A stretch of DNA of 64,000 nt from an uncultured Prevotella sp. (GTDB lineage: Bacteria > Bacteroidota > Bacteroidia > Bacteroidales > Bacteroidaceae): assembly GCA_900317685.1 (NCBI GenBank), contig ONHQ01000002.1, positions 1-64,000 of the forward strand, written 5' to 3'. Positions within the stretch are counted from its first letter, which is position 1, and the number at the start of each line of letters is the position of its first letter. The notes beneath the pieces were generated by a model. It was given only the letters and a program-made list of their open reading frames with translations. It did no database searches and was not told the origin of the DNA. The position numbers and the translations under genes are program-made. Below are positions 34,519 to 43,347 of the stretch, in pieces.

Positions 34519-36252
34519 ATGAGCAACGATTTCAAGCGCATTCCTTACGGTATCTCTGACTTTAAGCAGGTGCGGCAGGAAAACAAATATTTGGTGGATA
34601 AGACCATGTACTTCGAACGGATGGAACGGGCAGGCAACTTCCTGTTCCTTGTCCGCCCGCGCCGTTTCGGCAAGAGCCTTTTTCTCAACATGCTTGAAGC
34701 CTACTACGACATCAACGAGAAGGACAACTTCCAAGAGTTGTTCCAGGGAATGTATGTCGCAGACCATCCGACGGAGTACCATAATAGTTTCCAAGTGTTG
34801 CACCTCGACTTTTCGCGTGTGGGTAGCGATGTGGATCGCCTGCGAGAAAACTTCGATCTTTATATGGAGGTGCGCTGCGATAGTTTTGCAAAGGCCTACG
34901 CACGATTCTATCCTGATACTTTCGCTGATGAGTTGAAACAGATAAAGAGTGGCGAACAAAAGCTTAACTTTATCAGTGATGCCGCCCATGCAGCAGGGTA
35001 TCCACTATACCTTATTGTTGACGAATACGACAACTTTACCAACAACGTATTGAACGTAAAGGGTCAAAAGGCTTACCATGACCTTACCCACGGTACGGGC
35101 TTCTACCGAGACGTGTTCAAGATCTTCAAGCCGATGTTCCATCGTATCATCATGCTCGGTGTCGCCCCCATTACGCTCGATGACCTGACGAGTGGCTATA
35201 ACATCGCGCTGAACATGACCATCGACTCGCGCTTCAATCAGATGCTCGGCTTCTCAGAAGATGACGTGCGACAGATGATTCGCTATTATAAAGACGCAGG
35301 TGCTATCAAGCCGGAAGTCACAGAGGACGACATCATTGCCGACATCAAACCGTGGTACGACAACTATTGCTTTGCTGAGGACAGCTTTGGTAACGAGCCC
35401 AGCATGTTCAACAGTGACATGGTCTGCTACTACATGAGTACGCTTATCGATACAGGACACAAGCCGAAAGAGATGGTTGACCCGAACACAAAGACCGACT
35501 ACAAGAAGTTGCGCAACCTTATTGAGATCGGCAACATGACGGAGGAGCGCCGGCAGACCATTTATGACATCGTGCACACGGGCTACACCTACGCGATGAT
35601 CAACAGCTACTTCCCCGCAGAGAGCATTACCGATGAGGACAACTTCGTCAGTCTGCTCTTCTATTACGGCATGCTCACCATTCGTGGCACCTTGGGTGCT
35701 ATGCTGAAGTTGGGCATTCCGAACAACAACGTGCGCATACAGTACTACAACTACCTCATGCAGGCTTTCCAACAGATTCATCCCACAGCAGTCTCGCAGC
35801 TAAACGTTCCGTTCTATCAGGCAGCTTTGGAGGGCAACTGGCGCCCGATGATGGACTATATCCTCAAGGCTTACCATGACACTACCGCCGTACGCCAGCT
35901 CATCGAGGGCGAGCGTAACTTGCAAGGTTTCATGAATGCTTTCCTCTCGCTCGACCCTTATTACCTTGTAGCTCCCGAGATGGAGTTCTCTCACGGCTAT
36001 TGCGACTTCTTCCTGCTGCCCAACTATACGGTCTATCCGATGGTTGCGCACAGCTATATCCTGGAGTTGAAATATCTTAAGACCGACGCTACCGACGCCG
36101 AGGCTGCCCAGCAGTGGACCGATGCCGTCGCTCAGATCAAGACCTACGCTGCCGACCGCAAACTGCAGAGTATGCTCCACGGTACACAGCTCCACCTGAT
36201 TGTTGTGCAGATCAAGGGCTACGATGTGGTGAAGATGGAGGAAATAAGATAA
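34519..36252 (+). CDS. AAA-ATPase-like / PD-(D/E)XK nuclease-like protein, copy 2
   Basis: Tandem paralogue of the preceding gene, also exactly 577 aa from the ATG at 34519 and alignable without gaps. Walker A RPRRFGKSLF (46-55), Walker B LYLIVDEYDNF (163-173), GYCDFFLLP and YILELKYLK are all retained, so both copies should be active. Between residues 101 and 162 only about 20 of 62 positions agree with copy 1 by hand count, against near identity on both sides. Both the flanks and the reading frame are conserved, which argues for selection or gene conversion rather than decay. Confidence 0.85.
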   Translation: MSNDFKRIPYGISDFKQVRQENKYLVDKTMYFERMERAGNFLFLVRPRRFGKSLFLNMLEAYYDINEKDNFQELFQGMYVADHPTEYHNSFQVLHLDFSRVGSDVDRLRENFDLYMEVRCDSFAKAYARFYPDTFADELKQIKSGEQKLNFISDAAHAAGYPLYLIVDEYDNFTNNVLNVKGQKAYHDLTHGTGFYRDVFKIFKPMFHRIIMLGVAPITLDDLTSGYNIALNMTIDSRFNQMLGFSEDDVRQMIRYYKDAGAIKPEVTEDDIIADIKPWYDNYCFAEDSFGNEPSMFNSDMVCYYMSTLIDTGHKPKEMVDPNTKTDYKKLRNLIEIGNMTEERRQTIYDIVHTGYTYAMINSYFPAESITDEDNFVSLLFYYGMLTIRGTLGAMLKLGIPNNNVRIQYYNYLMQAFQQIHPTAVSQLNVPFYQAALEGNWRPMMDYILKAYHDTTAVRQLIEGERNLQGFMNAFLSLDPYYLVAPEMEFSHGYCDFFLLPNYTVYPMVAHSYILELKYLKTDATDAEAAQQWTDAVAQIKTYAADRKLQSMLHGTQLHLIVVQIKGYDVVKMEEIR

Positions 36253-36360
36253 AGGGGGAAGAGTAAAAAGGTAAAAGAGTAATAAGGAACAGTAGAGGTA
36301 AGGAAGTAACAAAGAAATGTGTAGTCTTGTGAGGGATACATTTCCTTATTGTTGTGTTTT

Positions 36361-36600
36361 CTGACAAAAAACGGGCTCTGAGAATCGATTCTTTTGAACG
36401 AAGACCTCCTTTGAGCTGATTTTCGCGAAAAATGACGTGTTTTTGTATTTGTCAGATAATCAGCATGTTATGAATAACTGCCTTTTTTGAGGAAATCAGA
36501 AAGGCTTTTTCTTGCAAAATTCTCTAGAGAATTTTTGGTCATCACGGCGTGATGACCTGGTCATCTCACTGTTTTGGTAGAGTTTTAGTGCGGAGATGAC
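36361..36600. repeat. Dispersed ~240-bp palindrome-rich element, copy 1
   Basis: Non-coding element with a second collinear copy at 60930-61171. Landmarks in order, with offsets from CTGAGAATCGATTC (36378): TTTTCGCGAAAA about +41, CAGAAAGGCTTTTT +119, the palindrome AAAATTCTCTAGAGAATTTT (core at +143), and GATGACCTGGTCATC +173. GAGATGAC closes it at +215. In this copy GGTCATCACggcGTGATGACC forms an extra 21-bp palindrome that competes with the next one. No ORF is credible. It begins about 110 nt past the stop of AAA/nuclease copy 2. Confidence 0.75.
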
Positions 36601-36874
36601 ACCACCAAAGTACCTTTTTGAGCCTAAGAAAGCCAAAAGTCATACGTAGATGCCTGCTTTTTGCGATTTAGAGGAGCGATGCATGAGATTTCGCTCTCTA
36701 TTTTGCAAGAAAATGTTGAAGGTGTTTTGTAAAATAATAACAGCGCGATACTCTTGATGCACATGCTTGCTTCCTATGTGCGGAAAGTGGCATCTAATGA
36801 TGGGGATAGTTGTTTTTTTAGTGCCGGATTGAATTTGAACCAATTTGAACCAGGCTGTTTCCATTTAGATTTTG
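36601..36874. other. Unassigned intergenic stretch
   Basis: Low-complexity AT-rich DNA with no credible ORF. The only regularity seen is a direct repeat, AATTTGAACC twice, near 36833-36852. Confidence 0.5.
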
Positions 36875-36882
36875 TAAGTTTG
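36875..36882 (+). promoter_or_regulatory. -7 box of a possible small RNA
   Basis: TAAGTTTG followed by C, a full TAnnTTTG match, 6 nt before a hairpin. A TTTG at 36844-36847 is too far (27-bp spacer), so the promoter is uncertain. Confidence 0.4.
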
Positions 36883-36887
36883 CAAAC

Positions 36888-36975
36888 GGAAACGGATGGT
36901 TTCCATAAAAAAGCAGTTGATTATATATTCATCACGAAAGGGGCGGCTCAGTGAGCTATAGCCCCTTCATTTATT
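36888..36975 (+). ncRNA. Possible ~85-nt small RNA
   Basis: Two hairpins in succession downstream of a -7 box: GGAAAC-GGATG-GTTTCC (36888-36904) and GGGGC-GCTCA-TGAGC-GCCCC (36940-36965). They are joined by an AT-rich linker and followed by TTCATTTATT. The second hairpin has a weak T tract, so it could end a short transcript. Alternatively the second hairpin belongs to a longer upstream message. No ORF is present. Confidence 0.35.
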
Positions 36976-37094
36976 GTGTTTTGGCGGTCGTGTACCTGCC
37001 AGGAAGTGCGGCGCCGGTGCGTGACAGTTTTCAAGCTGCTGGCCTTGTAGTGCTATTCTTCTTTGCCTTTATTGTCTATTTCGAAATAAATCAT

Positions 37095-37102
37095 TAACTT
37101 TG
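37095..37102 (+). promoter_or_regulatory. cysS -7 box
   Basis: TAACTTTG followed by C, a full TAnnTTTG match, 32 nt before the cysS ATG. An ATTG about 20 bp upstream may act as -33. Confidence 0.6.
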
Positions 37103-37134
37103 CATCTATAATATAATCAACAACGTTTGGGATT

Positions 37135-38619
37135 ATGGAACAGAATTTATTGATTTATAATACGCTCACCCGCAGCAAGGAGCTCTTCAAGCCTTTGAAC
37201 GCTCCCCACGTGGGTATGTATGTCTGCGGCCCTACTGTCTATGGTGATCCACATTTGGGTCATGCCCGTCCGGCTATTACTTTCGACGTGCTCTTCCGCT
37301 ATCTGAAGCATTTAGGCTATAAGGTTCGCTACGTGCGCAACATCACCGATGTGGGCCATCTTGAGCACGACGCCGACGAAGGCGACGACAAGATCGAGAA
37401 GAAGGCACGGCTGGAGCAGCTCGAGCCCATGGAGATCGCACAGTACTATACCAACCGCTATCACAAGGCCATGGACATGCTCAACGTGCTGCCGCCGTCG
37501 ATAGAGCCCCACGCAACGGGACATATCATCGAGCAGGAAGAGCTTGTCAAGGAGATCATGAACAATGGTTTCGCCTATGAAAGCAATGGCTCTATCTACT
37601 TCGACGTGGAGAAATACGACCAGAAATACCACTACGGCATCCTCTCCGGACGTAATCTCACCGACATCAAGGACAACAGTCGTGAGCTCAACGGCGTGGG
37701 GGAGAAGAAACACCAGTACGATTTCGCCCTGTGGAAAAAGGCTACACCGGAGCATATCATGCGCTGGCCCAGTCCCTGGAGCCAAGGCTATCCCGGTTGG
37801 CATTGTGAGTGCACAGCCATGGGACGCAAGTATCTCGGCAGCCACTTCGACATCCATGGCGGTGGCATGGACTTGATTTTCCCGCATCACGAGTGCGAGA
37901 TCGCGCAGGCAGTAGCCTCTCAGGGTGATCAGATGGTGCACTACTGGATGCACAACAACATGATTACCATCAACGGTCAGAAGATGGGTAAGAGTCTCGG
38001 TAACTTCATCACGCTTGAGCAGTTCTTCACTGGCAACCATCCCACACTGGATCAGGCCTATTCGCCTATGACGATCCGCTTCTTCATCCTCTCGGCTCAT
38101 TACCGCGGCACGGTGGACTTCTCCAACGATGCGCTCAAGGCCGCACAGAAAGGCTACGACCGTCTGATGAAGGGCATCAAGGACTTGGCCCGTGTGCAGG
38201 CCGCCAAGGGATCGCAACCCGAGGTGCAGAAGTTTGTCAAGGAGTTGCGCCAGCGCTGCTACGACGCTATGAACGACGACTTGCAGACGCCGTTGGTCAT
38301 CAGTGCGCTCTTTGAGGCTTGCCATCTCGTCAACCAGCTTGTCGACCACAAGGCAAAGATCTCTGCCGACGATCTCAAGGAGCTCGGCGATACCATGCGC
38401 CTGTTCACCTTCGAGCTGCTGGGCTTGAAAGACGATGCCGCTGAGGGTAACGCCAGCCGCGAGAAAGCCTATGGCAAGGTCATGGAGATGGTGCTCCGTC
38501 TGCGCCAGCAGGCTAAGGAGGCCAAAGACTGGGCTACCAGCGATCAGATCCGCGACGCGCTCAATGATGCTGGCTTCGTCATCAACGACACCAAGGACGG
38601 CACTACTTGGTCGCTGTAG
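37135..38619 (+). CDS. cysS: Cysteinyl-tRNA synthetase
   Basis: Charges tRNA-Cys. It is 494 aa, full length. Zinc ligand Cys31 lies in VCGPTVYG, the class I HIGH motif is HLGH at 40-43, and the second zinc region is [14 protein letters not shown]. The KMSKS motif appears as KMGKSLGNF near residue 283. It is monocistronic; its 3' end runs into a repeat-derived terminator. Confidence 0.97.
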   Translation: MEQNLLIYNTLTRSKELFKPLNAPHVGMYVCGPTVYGDPHLGHARPAITFDVLFRYLKHLGYKVRYVRNITDVGHLEHDADEGDDKIEKKARLEQLEPMEIAQYYTNRYHKAMDMLNVLPPSIEPHATGHIIEQEELVKEIMNNGFAYESNGSIYFDVEKYDQKYHYGILSGRNLTDIKDNSRELNGVGEKKHQYDFALWKKATPEHIMRWPSPWSQGYPGWHCECTAMGRKYLGSHFDIHGGGMDLIFPHHECEIAQAVASQGDQMVHYWMHNNMITINGQKMGKSLGNFITLEQFFTGNHPTLDQAYSPMTIRFFILSAHYRGTVDFSNDALKAAQKGYDRLMKGIKDLARVQAAKGSQPEVQKFVKELRQRCYDAMNDDLQTPLVISALFEACHLVNQLVDHKAKISADDLKELGDTMRLFTFELLGLKDDAAEGNASREKAYGKVMEMVLRLRQQAKEAKDWATSDQIRDALNDAGFVINDTKDGTTWSL

Positions 38620-38653
38620 GCGACAGAGTAACATACTGCATAACGATGTCTTA

Positions 38654-38763
38654 AGACAGAGAAACAAAGTAGAAATTTTAGACAGAGTAACATAGTAAAC
38701 ATATTATAGACATAGTAACATAGTAAACATATTATAGACATAGTAACATAGTAAACACAGGTC
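38654..38763. repeat. 28-bp tandem repeat after cysS
   Basis: Units starting AGACAGAGTAACATAGTAAA recur at 38680, 38708 and 38736 (28 bp apart), with a decayed unit at 38654. Inverted partial copies follow at 38772-38793, about 38806-38815 and 38849-38860. Confidence 0.85.
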
Positions 38764-38798
38764 ACACTATATGTTTACTCTGTTACTATGTCTTTTTT
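38736..38798 (+). terminator. cysS terminator formed by inverted repeat units
   Basis: The third 28-bp unit pairs with its inverted copy at 38772-38793 over 22 bp with one mismatch, leaving a 14-nt loop. A six-T run follows. The hairpin is unusually long for a terminator. Confidence 0.75.
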
Positions 38799-38874
38799 AT
38801 TATTGCTACTCTGTCTTTTTATTTTTGTAGCTGCTTATCTGTAGACTTTGTTATTCTGTCTAAAAGAAAATCAG

Positions 38875-38882
38875 TATCTTTG
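38875..38882 (+). promoter_or_regulatory. S9 peptidase gene -7 box
   Basis: TATCTTTG followed by C, a full TAnnTTTG match, 20 nt before the ATG. A TTTG at 38847-38850 has a rather long spacer (24 bp). Confidence 0.6.
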
Positions 38883-38902
38883 CATCATAAATTCTACGGT
38901 AT

Positions 38903-40966
38903 ATGAAGAAAATAGCAGTTTTTACTTTGGCTCTGCTCGCTGCCATGCCGCTTGCTGCACAGAAGCGGGCGTTTACCATAGAGGATATCTATCGGTTGCA
39001 ATACGCTTCCGGTCCAACCGTGTCGGCCACCGGAGCACTTGCCTACGGCACCAGCCGCTCTGACCTGAAGGCTCAGAAGAGCTACAGCAACATTGTCGTG
39101 AACGGCAAGACCATCACCACAGACAACAAGAGTTTCTCACCTTTCTGGTCGGCCGACGGTCGCACGCTCTACTATGTCTCTATGGCCAGCGGCTCATCTC
39201 AGCTTTATGCCTGGCACGACGGCAAGGCTACACAGCTCACCGACTATGCGCTGGGCATCGACGGCGCCATCGTGTCGCCCGACGGCAACCTCATTGCATT
39301 TGCCGCAGAGGTCTATCCAGAGATCGGCGGCGCTGACGGTAAGGCCAACAAAGCAGCCATCGAGCGCAAGGCAAAGAATCCTATCCAGGCACATATCGCC
39401 GATCATCTGCTCTATCGCCATTGGACGGAATACAGCGACGGGAAGTATTGGCACATCATCGTCTATAATCTCAAGAACAAAACCTACACCGATGTCACTC
39501 CGGGACGGTTCCACTCACCGGTGTTCTCGCCAAATGGTCCTTCGGGCTTTGTGTTCTCACCCGACTCCAAGGAGCTCTGCTATCTGAGCAACCACGACGA
39601 GCATCCAGAGGCCACGACAAATTGCGACCTGTGGGTCGTGCCTGTGACCGGCGGCGAGGCAAAGAACATCACGGCAGAAAACAAGGCGTGGGACGGCTCG
39701 CCGCAGTATTCGCCCGACGGACGCTATATCGCCTACCGCTTCCAGCGCACGCCCGGCTATGAGAGCGACCGTTTTATCCTCGGACTCTATGATCGCAAGA
39801 CAGGACAGAAACGTGTGCTCACCGAGAAATTCGACAACTGGGTCGACGACTATAAATGGACGCCAGACTCCAAAGCCATCTATTTCTTGGGTGAGGAGCG
39901 CGGCTATGAACCCCTCTATCGTGTCGACTTGAAGAACGACCGCATCACCAAGGTCATCGCAAATCGCGCTATCGGCAGCTTCGACTTCGACGGTAAGGGC
40001 GGATTCTACTATACTTATTCGCGCACCGGCAAGCCGTCGGCCATCTACCACGCCACCGCCAAGGCTATCGCGGCTGCCAAGGGGCGCGCTGAGCTGAAGG
40101 AAACACAGGTGACACACCTCAACGACAGTCTGGAGGCCACGGTGGACATACGGCCCTCTGAGACCATGTGGATCAAGGGAGCTAAAGGCGACTCTGTGGA
40201 GGTGTTCATCGTGAAGCCGCACGGCTTCGACCCTAATAAGAAGTATCCATTGGTCATCAATGTACATGGTGGACCACAGATGCAGTGGATGGATTCTTTC
40301 CGTCCCGACTGGCAAGTCTACCCCGGTGCAGGCTATGTAGTGGCTTATCCTAACATCCATGGCTCCACGGGCTACGGACAGCAGTTCTGCCGTGACATCA
40401 GCGGACACTGGGGCAGCTATCCCTTCGAAGACTTCATGAAGGCCACCGACAAGCTCGCGCAACTCGCCTATGTCGACTCTACGCGCATGGGAGCCATGGG
40501 ATGGAGCTATGGCGGCTACTTTATGAACTGGGTGCAAGGGCAGACCAAGCGCTTCAAGTGCCTGGCCTCGATGATGGGACTCTTTGACCTGCGCTCGATG
40601 TGGGGCGCTACAGAGGAACTCTGGTTCCCCAACTTCGACCTCGAAGGCCAGCCCTGGAACTCAGAACTCTACACACGGTGGAGTCCGTCGAGCTATGTGA
40701 AGAACTTCGCCACGCCTACGCTGATCATCACCGGAGAGAAAGACTATCGTGTCAGCTACACGCAGAGCCTGCAATATTTCTCCACGTTGCAGTCGCTCGG
40801 CATCCCTTCACGTCTGATCGTCTTTGACAATGACGGTCACTGGCCCAGTACGCTGAAGTCCATGCCGCTCTACTACAATGCCCATCTGGAGTGGTTCCAC
40901 AAGTATCTCGGCGGTGCCCCCGCTCCTTGGGACAGCGAGAAGATGGTGCAGCAAGGAGAATGGTAA
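38903..40966 (+). CDS. S9-family prolyl oligopeptidase-type peptidase
   Basis: Secreted serine peptidase of 687 aa that likely trims peptides, probably in the periplasm. The signal peptide ends near AAMPLAAQ. A beta-propeller of WD40/TolB-like blades (YSPDGRYIAYRFQ) spans about residues 40-420. The alpha/beta-hydrolase domain has the nucleophile in GWSYGGYF (~533-540), the Asp region GEKDYRVSY (~610) and the His in DGHWP (~643). The DPP IV/acylaminoacyl branch is likely, but the residue preference cannot be read by eye. It is flanked by its own promoter and terminator. Confidence 0.92.
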   Translation: MKKIAVFTLALLAAMPLAAQKRAFTIEDIYRLQYASGPTVSATGALAYGTSRSDLKAQKSYSNIVVNGKTITTDNKSFSPFWSADGRTLYYVSMASGSSQLYAWHDGKATQLTDYALGIDGAIVSPDGNLIAFAAEVYPEIGGADGKANKAAIERKAKNPIQAHIADHLLYRHWTEYSDGKYWHIIVYNLKNKTYTDVTPGRFHSPVFSPNGPSGFVFSPDSKELCYLSNHDEHPEATTNCDLWVVPVTGGEAKNITAENKAWDGSPQYSPDGRYIAYRFQRTPGYESDRFILGLYDRKTGQKRVLTEKFDNWVDDYKWTPDSKAIYFLGEERGYEPLYRVDLKNDRITKVIANRAIGSFDFDGKGGFYYTYSRTGKPSAIYHATAKAIAAAKGRAELKETQVTHLNDSLEATVDIRPSETMWIKGAKGDSVEVFIVKPHGFDPNKKYPLVINVHGGPQMQWMDSFRPDWQVYPGAGYVVAYPNIHGSTGYGQQFCRDISGHWGSYPFEDFMKATDKLAQLAYVDSTRMGAMGWSYGGYFMNWVQGQTKRFKCLASMMGLFDLRSMWGATEELWFPNFDLEGQPWNSELYTRWSPSSYVKNFATPTLIITGEKDYRVSYTQSLQYFSTLQSLGIPSRLIVFDNDGHWPSTLKSMPLYYNAHLEWFHKYLGGAPAPWDSEKMVQQGEW

Positions 40967-40971
40967 AAAAC

Positions 40972-41010
40972 AAACGATAGAGAGGTCTGAGCAAGACCTC
41001 TCTATTGTTT
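40972..41010 (+). terminator. S9 peptidase terminator
   Basis: AAAC plus ATAGAGAGGTCT pairs with AGACCTCTCTAT plus GTTT around GAGCA, ending in a T run. Confidence 0.85.
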
Positions 41011-41078
41011 TAGGGCCATGTATCGCTTTTATCTGTAAAAAAGAGTAGAGAAAAGGTGCAACCAAACAGAAAAAGACG

Positions 41079-41086
41079 TATCTTTG
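41079..41086 (+). promoter_or_regulatory. -7 box before the rpoN cluster
   Basis: TATCTTTG, a full TAnnTTTG match, about 48 nt before the ORF that precedes rpoN. Confidence 0.5.
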
Positions 41087-41133
41087 TAGACAGAACGAAG
41101 AAATGATGTCAACAGCACCTAAATCCTAAGATT

Positions 41134-41793
41134 ATGGCAAGACTTTGGCAAGACGATTACTGGTTGTTGCTCCTGCAACTCTATCTCAAGGCTCCACAAG
41201 GCGTGAAGCCCCTTTATAGCCGCGCCCTCATCGACGTGGCGTTGCGCACACACCTCAAGCCGCAGTATATCTATCGCAAGCTCTTCCGCCTGCGTCGCAT
41301 CGACACGCCGCTGCTCCAGGAGCTGTGGAACCGCTATGCCGAGAAGCCGGCGCGCTTGAAAGCCGTGGTGAAAAAACTGCAGATGATGGACGGCTTCGGC
41401 AATGCCGAGGAGTTCTACGACGGTGTGGAGGCTACCAGAGAATGGGAGCGTGACTTCAAGCCCGTCAGCGCCGAGGAGGCTGCAAAGGGCAAGAATGCTG
41501 TCACACCGGTGAAGCTAATTGCCATTCTCAACCTCTATTATCAGTTGGTGCCGGCGACGATGGTGCCCGATACACCAGAGGTGGCCGCACTGGCCAGGCA
41601 GTTGCGCATGAGCGCAAAGGAGGTTGCTGACATCATGACCGTCTATCAGGCCTGCGATCCTTTCCTCAGTGAGGACGAGGGACGCAAGAGTCCGCTCTAT
41701 GAGCCTTGCCGAAACATTTGGCGACGCTTTGGCAATGACGATCCCGAAAAGCTGGCCGCCCTGGCCGCACAACTGACAGATTACTGGAAATAG
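41134..41793 (+). CDS. Unknown protein preceding rpoN
   Basis: Unrecognised cytosolic protein of 219 aa, apparently all-helical. It opens MARLWQDDYWLLLLQLYLKA, with a strikingly aromatic and Leu-rich first helix, and contains basic segments (YRKLFRLRRIDTP, KPARLKAVVKKLQ). There is no signal peptide, membrane segment or known motif. It lies 24 nt before rpoN and behind a -7 box, so the two are probably co-transcribed and may be functionally linked to sigma-54. That link is inferred from position only. Confidence 0.75.
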   Translation: MARLWQDDYWLLLLQLYLKAPQGVKPLYSRALIDVALRTHLKPQYIYRKLFRLRRIDTPLLQELWNRYAEKPARLKAVVKKLQMMDGFGNAEEFYDGVEATREWERDFKPVSAEEAAKGKNAVTPVKLIAILNLYYQLVPATMVPDTPEVAALARQLRMSAKEVADIMTVYQACDPFLSEDEGRKSPLYEPCRNIWRRFGNDDPEKLAALAAQLTDYWK

Positions 41794-41817
41794 ACCCACT
41801 CCCCTACATAGCATGTT

Positions 41818-43347
41818 ATGGCACAAAAGTTAATACAGACTGAAACGCAACAACAACTCCAGCAGCAAAGACTCTCACAACAGCAGATGCTGCAGGTGAA
41901 ACTACTGGAGATGCCCTTGGCTGAGCTTGAGCAGAACGTCAATGCTGAGCTTGATGACAACCCGGCACTGGAACAAGAAGACCATGAGCCTGACGAGTTT
42001 GGGGGGAGTGACGGCCATGATGACCGCCTGCCCGACGCTGACGGCGATGGCGAACAAGAAGATTACGAGGAGAAATCTGAGCGTGAAGAGCGCGAGGATG
42101 CCTTGGACAATGCACTTGAGGATCTGGGACGCGACGACGCAATGCCCTCTGCTGAGTCCTCTTACTACGGTGGATCCGGCACTGACGACGCTGACCGGGA
42201 AGAGATGGTCTGGGGCGACACAACGTCGTTCTACGATAAGCTGAAGGAGCAGATGGGTGAGTTGGAACTCACCGAAGAGCAGCAGACGGTCATGGAATAC
42301 CTGATCGGGTCGCTCGACAGTGACGGGCTGCTGAGAAAAAGCCTTGACGACATCTCGGACGAGCTGGCCATCTATCACAACATCGACGTGTCTACGGCTG
42401 AGATAGAAAAGCTGCTTAAACTCCTCCAGACCTTTGATCCTGCCGGCATCGGTGCCCGAAACCTGCAGGAATGTCTGTTGTTGCAGATCCAGCGGAAGCC
42501 GAAAGGCAAGGTGCGCGAACTGATGGAGAGCGTCATCAAAGATCATTTCGAGGATTTCACGCATAAGCGCTGGGACAGAATCTCTCAGGCCTTGCAGCTC
42601 ACCGACGAGCAGGCGACAGCACTGCGCAACGAGCTGCATCGGCTCAACCCGAAGCCCGGAGCCTCGCTCGGCGAGGCGATGGGACGCAACCTGCAGCAGA
42701 TCACACCCGACTTTATCGTGGACACTGACGACGAAGGCAATGTGACGTTCACACTCAACAATGGCCGCATTCCCGACTTGAAAGTGTCACAGACCTTCTC
42801 TGATCTTGTCGACACCTATAAAAACAACAAGGCGAAGATGAACCGACAGGATAAGGAGGCACTGCTCTATGCCAAGGAGAAACTCGACAAGGCACAGGGA
42901 TATATCGATGCCGTCAAGCAGCGGCGGCACACACTCTACGTCACGATGAAGGCCATCATCGACTGGCAAAAGAAATATTTCCAGGACGGCGACGAGGCAG
43001 ACTTGCGCCCGATGATCCTCAAAGACATCGCGGAGAAGACGGGTCTCGACATTTCTACGATCTCTCGTGTGTGCAATGTGAAGTACGCACAAACCCGCTG
43101 GGGTACGTTCCCCCTGCGTTTCTTCTTCTCCGACAGCTACGTCACCAAGGACGGAGAGGAGATGTCGACGAGAAAGATCAAGGTGGCCCTTCGCGACATA
43201 CTGGAGCAGGAAGACAAGCACAAACCGCTCAGCGACGATGCCCTCGCCGCCATGATGAAGAAGAAAGGCTTCCCCATCGCACGGCGCACCGTGGCCAAAT
43301 ACCGTGAGCAACTGGGTGTGCCCGTGGCACGCCTGAGAAAGATATGA
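41818..43347 (+). CDS. rpoN: RNA polymerase sigma-54 factor
   Basis: Alternative sigma factor recognising -24/-12 promoters and requiring AAA activators. It is 509 aa. The glutamine-rich region I reads LIQTETQQQLQQQRLSQQQM. An acidic region II (EQEDYEEKSEREEREDALD) follows, then the core-binding domain and the C-terminal RpoN box ARRTVAKYRE at 488-497. Its stop overlaps the start of a PAP2-like membrane protein gene (ATGA). No sigma-54 activator gene is in the window. Confidence 0.97.
   Translation: MAQKLIQTETQQQLQQQRLSQQQMLQVKLLEMPLAELEQNVNAELDDNPALEQEDHEPDEFGGSDGHDDRLPDADGDGEQEDYEEKSEREEREDALDNALEDLGRDDAMPSAESSYYGGSGTDDADREEMVWGDTTSFYDKLKEQMGELELTEEQQTVMEYLIGSLDSDGLLRKSLDDISDELAIYHNIDVSTAEIEKLLKLLQTFDPAGIGARNLQECLLLQIQRKPKGKVRELMESVIKDHFEDFTHKRWDRISQALQLTDEQATALRNELHRLNPKPGASLGEAMGRNLQQITPDFIVDTDDEGNVTFTLNNGRIPDLKVSQTFSDLVDTYKNNKAKMNRQDKEALLYAKEKLDKAQGYIDAVKQRRHTLYVTMKAIIDWQKKYFQDGDEADLRPMILKDIAEKTGLDISTISRVCNVKYAQTRWGTFPLRFFFSDSYVTKDGEEMSTRKIKVALRDILEQEDKHKPLSDDALAAMMKKKGFPIARRTVAKYREQLGVPVARLRKI

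Noticed and set aside
38654..38860. Treating the 28-bp repeats as part of the 22-bp family
   Set aside because: Period and sequence differ; they behave as inverted terminator-forming repeats.
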